Part shown: one piece after another, positions 9,535 to 11,293 of the stretch
How positions within the stretch are numbered: the stretch's first letter is position 1
Layout of the letters: each line of letters starts with the position of its first letter
From: Acidobacteriota bacterium
GTDB lineage: Bacteria; Acidobacteriota; Vicinamibacteria; Vicinamibacterales; Vicinamibacteraceae
Reading direction: 5' to 3'
Assembly (NCBI GenBank): GCA_023429845.1
Contig: JAEZCY010000315.1
Span: 1-11,293, forward strand
Length of the DNA: 11,293 nt
Translations under genes and position numbers: made by a program
Notes under the pieces: generated by a model
The model's database searches: none
Seen by the model: the letters and a program-made list of their open reading frames with translations, nothing else
Told to the model about the DNA's origin: nothing

Positions 9535-11271
9535 ATGTCCTGGCGCGCCATGCGGTCGGTCTGGCTGCTGGCGCTCGTCACGCTCGCGGGGTGCGCGCGG
9601 GTGCCTGGAACGCCCGCAGCCAAGGGCGCTCCGGCAGCGGCCGCGCCCACCACCATCTCGGTGATCGCGACCACCGATCTGCATGGGCACCTGGAAACGC
9701 TACCCTGGTTCTCCGGTCATCTCGCCAATGTGCGGGAAGCCCGGCGCCTCGACCACGGTGGCGTGCTGCTGGTGGACGCGGGCGACATGTGGCAGGGCAC
9801 CCTCGAGTCCAATCTGTCGGAAGGAGCCGCCGTGGTGCGCGCCTACAACGCGCTCGGCTACCATGCGGCAGCCATCGGCAACCACGAGTTCGACTTCGGC
9901 CCCGTCGGGCCAGACACGGTGCCGCGCAAGCCGGGCGACAACCCCACGGGCAACCTCGAGAAGCAGGCGCAGGCCGCCACCTTTCCGTTCCTGGCCGCCA
10001 ACGTCGTCGCGCGCGCAGGCGGCGCGTGGACTCCGGCGAACGTGCGTCCGTCCACGATGGTGACGGTTGCGGGCGTACGCATCGGACTCGTCGGGGTGAC
10101 GACCACGACCACGCCGGGCGCCACCGATCCGCGCAACCTGGTGAATCTCCGCGTCGTGGCGCTGCGCGACGTCGTCGTGCGTGAAGCCGAGCGGCTCCGC
10201 GCCTCCGGCGCCGCCATCGTCGTGGTGCTGGCGCACGCCGGCGGACGATGCGATGCCTTCACCGATCCGGGCGACCTCGCCACGTGCCGGCCGCAGAGCG
10301 AGGTGTTCCGCCTCGCCCAGGCACTCCCGGCCGGCGCCGTCGACGTGATTGCCGCAGGACATACGCACGAAGGGATCGCGCACCGCGTCAACGGCATCGC
10401 GGTGATCCAGGGCTTCAACGAAGGCCGGGCGTTCAGCCGCGTGGACCTGGTAATCGCGCCGGCCGCGGCCACGGTGCGCACCGATATCCACGCGCCGCGC
10501 TTCGTGTGCGACGGCAGGCGCCTGCGGAGTGTGTCCACGTGGGCCGACGACGAGTGCGCGCCGCCGCCGTATGAGGGACGTCCGGTCCGCCACGACGCCC
10601 GCGTGCTCGACGTGATGCGCGCCGACATCGAACGAGCGCGACAGCGCCGCGAGCAGCCGCTCGGTGTTGCTGTCGCCGAGCGGTACTGGCACTCGTCGCG
10701 TGAGGAGTCGCCCGCCAGCAATCTCGTCGTGGACCTGCTCCGGGTGGCGCGCCCCGGCACGGACCTCGCGATCTACAACGCCACCGGTACGCGGGCCACG
10801 CTGCAGCCCGGGCCGGTCACGTACGGCGACGTGTACGCCATGCTGCCCTTCGACAGCGTCGTCGCCACGGCAACCCTCAGTGGCCGGGAGATAGGCGACG
10901 CCATCGCGCGCGGGCTGTCGCGCGGAACCGTACCGATCGTGTCCGGGATCGAGGCCGACGTCACTTGCCTGGGCGCGACGCCACGCGTGGTGCTCTCGCG
11001 CGACGGTGCGCCTGTCGCACCGGATACGGCGCTGTCCGTCGTGACCAGCGAGTTCCTGGCCTCGGGCGGGTCCGGGCTGTTCGATGGGCTGGACGCGCGC
11101 TTCGCGCTGCAGCTGGACATGCCGATGCGTGAAGCCGTCGTCTCGGTCGTGTCCGCGTCGGCCGACCGGATCAGTGCCGGCGCAATCGGCGGCTACGCCC
11201 CCACGCGGAAGCGGGTGCGCTATCCCGGGAACAGCCTGCCGCTGCGCTGTCCGGTTCCGCCGACGCAGTGA
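9535..11271 (+). CDS. Lipoprotein metallophosphatase / 5'-nucleotidase family protein
   Basis: Predicted protein of 578 residues. The N-terminus is a lipoprotein signal, with hydrophobic VWLLALVTLAG followed by Cys20 (lipobox LAGC), so the mature protein should be membrane-anchored outside the cytoplasm. The N-terminal calcineurin-like phosphoesterase domain has the full dimetal ligand set: D48 and H50 (TTDLHGH), D84 (DAGDMWQG), N116 and H117 (GNHEFD), H234 (LAHAGG), H276 and H278 (GHTH). The C-terminal 5'-nucleotidase domain (about 370-560) has N415, R420 and PF at 438-439, but the usual GGDG turn reads GGSG (511-514) followed by L-F516. The predicted reaction is hydrolysis of nucleotides or another phosphoester (UshA-like family). 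Base specificity is doubtful given the changed turn. Cysteines in RCDAFTDPGDLATC and in a Cys-containing insert near 325-345 could form disulfides, consistent with export. GTG 9523 would overlap the previous stop but has no ribosome binding site advantage, so ATG 9535 is preferred. Confidence 0.93.
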   Translation: MSWRAMRSVWLLALVTLAGCARVPGTPAAKGAPAAAAPTTISVIATTDLHGHLETLPWFSGHLANVREARRLDHGGVLLVDAGDMWQGTLESNLSEGAAVVRAYNALGYHAAAIGNHEFDFGPVGPDTVPRKPGDNPTGNLEKQAQAATFPFLAANVVARAGGAWTPANVRPSTMVTVAGVRIGLVGVTTTTTPGATDPRNLVNLRVVALRDVVVREAERLRASGAAIVVVLAHAGGRCDAFTDPGDLATCRPQSEVFRLAQALPAGAVDVIAAGHTHEGIAHRVNGIAVIQGFNEGRAFSRVDLVIAPAAATVRTDIHAPRFVCDGRRLRSVSTWADDECAPPPYEGRPVRHDARVLDVMRADIERARQRREQPLGVAVAERYWHSSREESPASNLVVDLLRVARPGTDLAIYNATGTRATLQPGPVTYGDVYAMLPFDSVVATATLSGREIGDAIARGLSRGTVPIVSGIEADVTCLGATPRVVLSRDGAPVAPDTALSVVTSEFLASGGSGLFDGLDARFALQLDMPMREAVVSVVSASADRISAGAIGGYAPTRKRVRYPGNSLPLRCPVPPTQ

Positions 11272-11274
11272 GGG

Positions 11275-11292
11275 ACGCCGACCCAGCGGCGT
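11275..11292 (+). terminator. Possible terminator stem-loop after the operon
   Basis: ACGCCG (11275-11280) pairs with CGGCGT (11287-11292) around a 6-base loop (ACCCAG), starting 3 bases after the last stop codon. The window ends at once, so whether a T-run follows cannot be seen. The position suits an operon end. Confidence 0.4.
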
Positions 11293-11293
11293 G

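Overview
This is a high-GC, gene-dense bacterial window with no RNA genes, CRISPR array, insertion sequence or plasmid or phage signature that I can see. The gene content is a very large Ser/Thr kinase fused to a cyclase-like module, a STAND-type ATPase and helical repeats, next to a PSD1 (DUF1549/DUF1553) and DUF1501 pair, a phytanoyl-CoA dioxygenase-family protein and a lipoprotein phosphoesterase. Together with the base composition this suggests Acidobacteriota, perhaps the Vicinamibacteria group. Planctomycetota, Verrucomicrobiota, Gemmatimonadota and Myxococcota are alternatives. The taxonomic call is inference, not a search result.

Layout. The first third (positions 3789 down to 1, minus strand) is one open frame of 1263 codons that runs off the left edge. 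It encodes a Hanks-type kinase, a degenerate class III cyclase domain, an AAA/STAND ATPase and TPR-like repeats. A 93-bp divergent intergenic region (3790-3882) separates it from a plus-strand run of four genes that fills the rest: a Sec-exported PSD1-family c-type-cytochrome-like protein (3883-7053), a Tat-exported DUF1501 protein (7098-8516), a cytosolic Fe(II)/2-oxoglutarate dioxygenase of the PhyH family (8588-9526) and a lipoprotein metallophosphatase/5'-nucleotidase (9535-11271). Gaps of 44, 71 and 8 bp suggest one operon, with the last two genes most tightly coupled. A hairpin lies in the first gap, and a degenerate 7-bp repeat fills the second up to the dioxygenase ribosome binding site. 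A stem-loop follows the last stop codon.

How the genes may work together. Three of the four operon products carry export signals (Sec, Tat, lipobox) and the dioxygenase does not. This fits a mostly extracytoplasmic catabolic or redox unit with one cytosolic oxidation step, but the substrate cannot be read from the sequence. The divergent kinase could be a regulator of the operon; only its position supports that. The most notable observation is that the cyclase-like module of the kinase has lost both metal-binding aspartates. It therefore looks like a sensory or scaffold pseudo-cyclase, and not an enzyme that makes a cyclic nucleotide.
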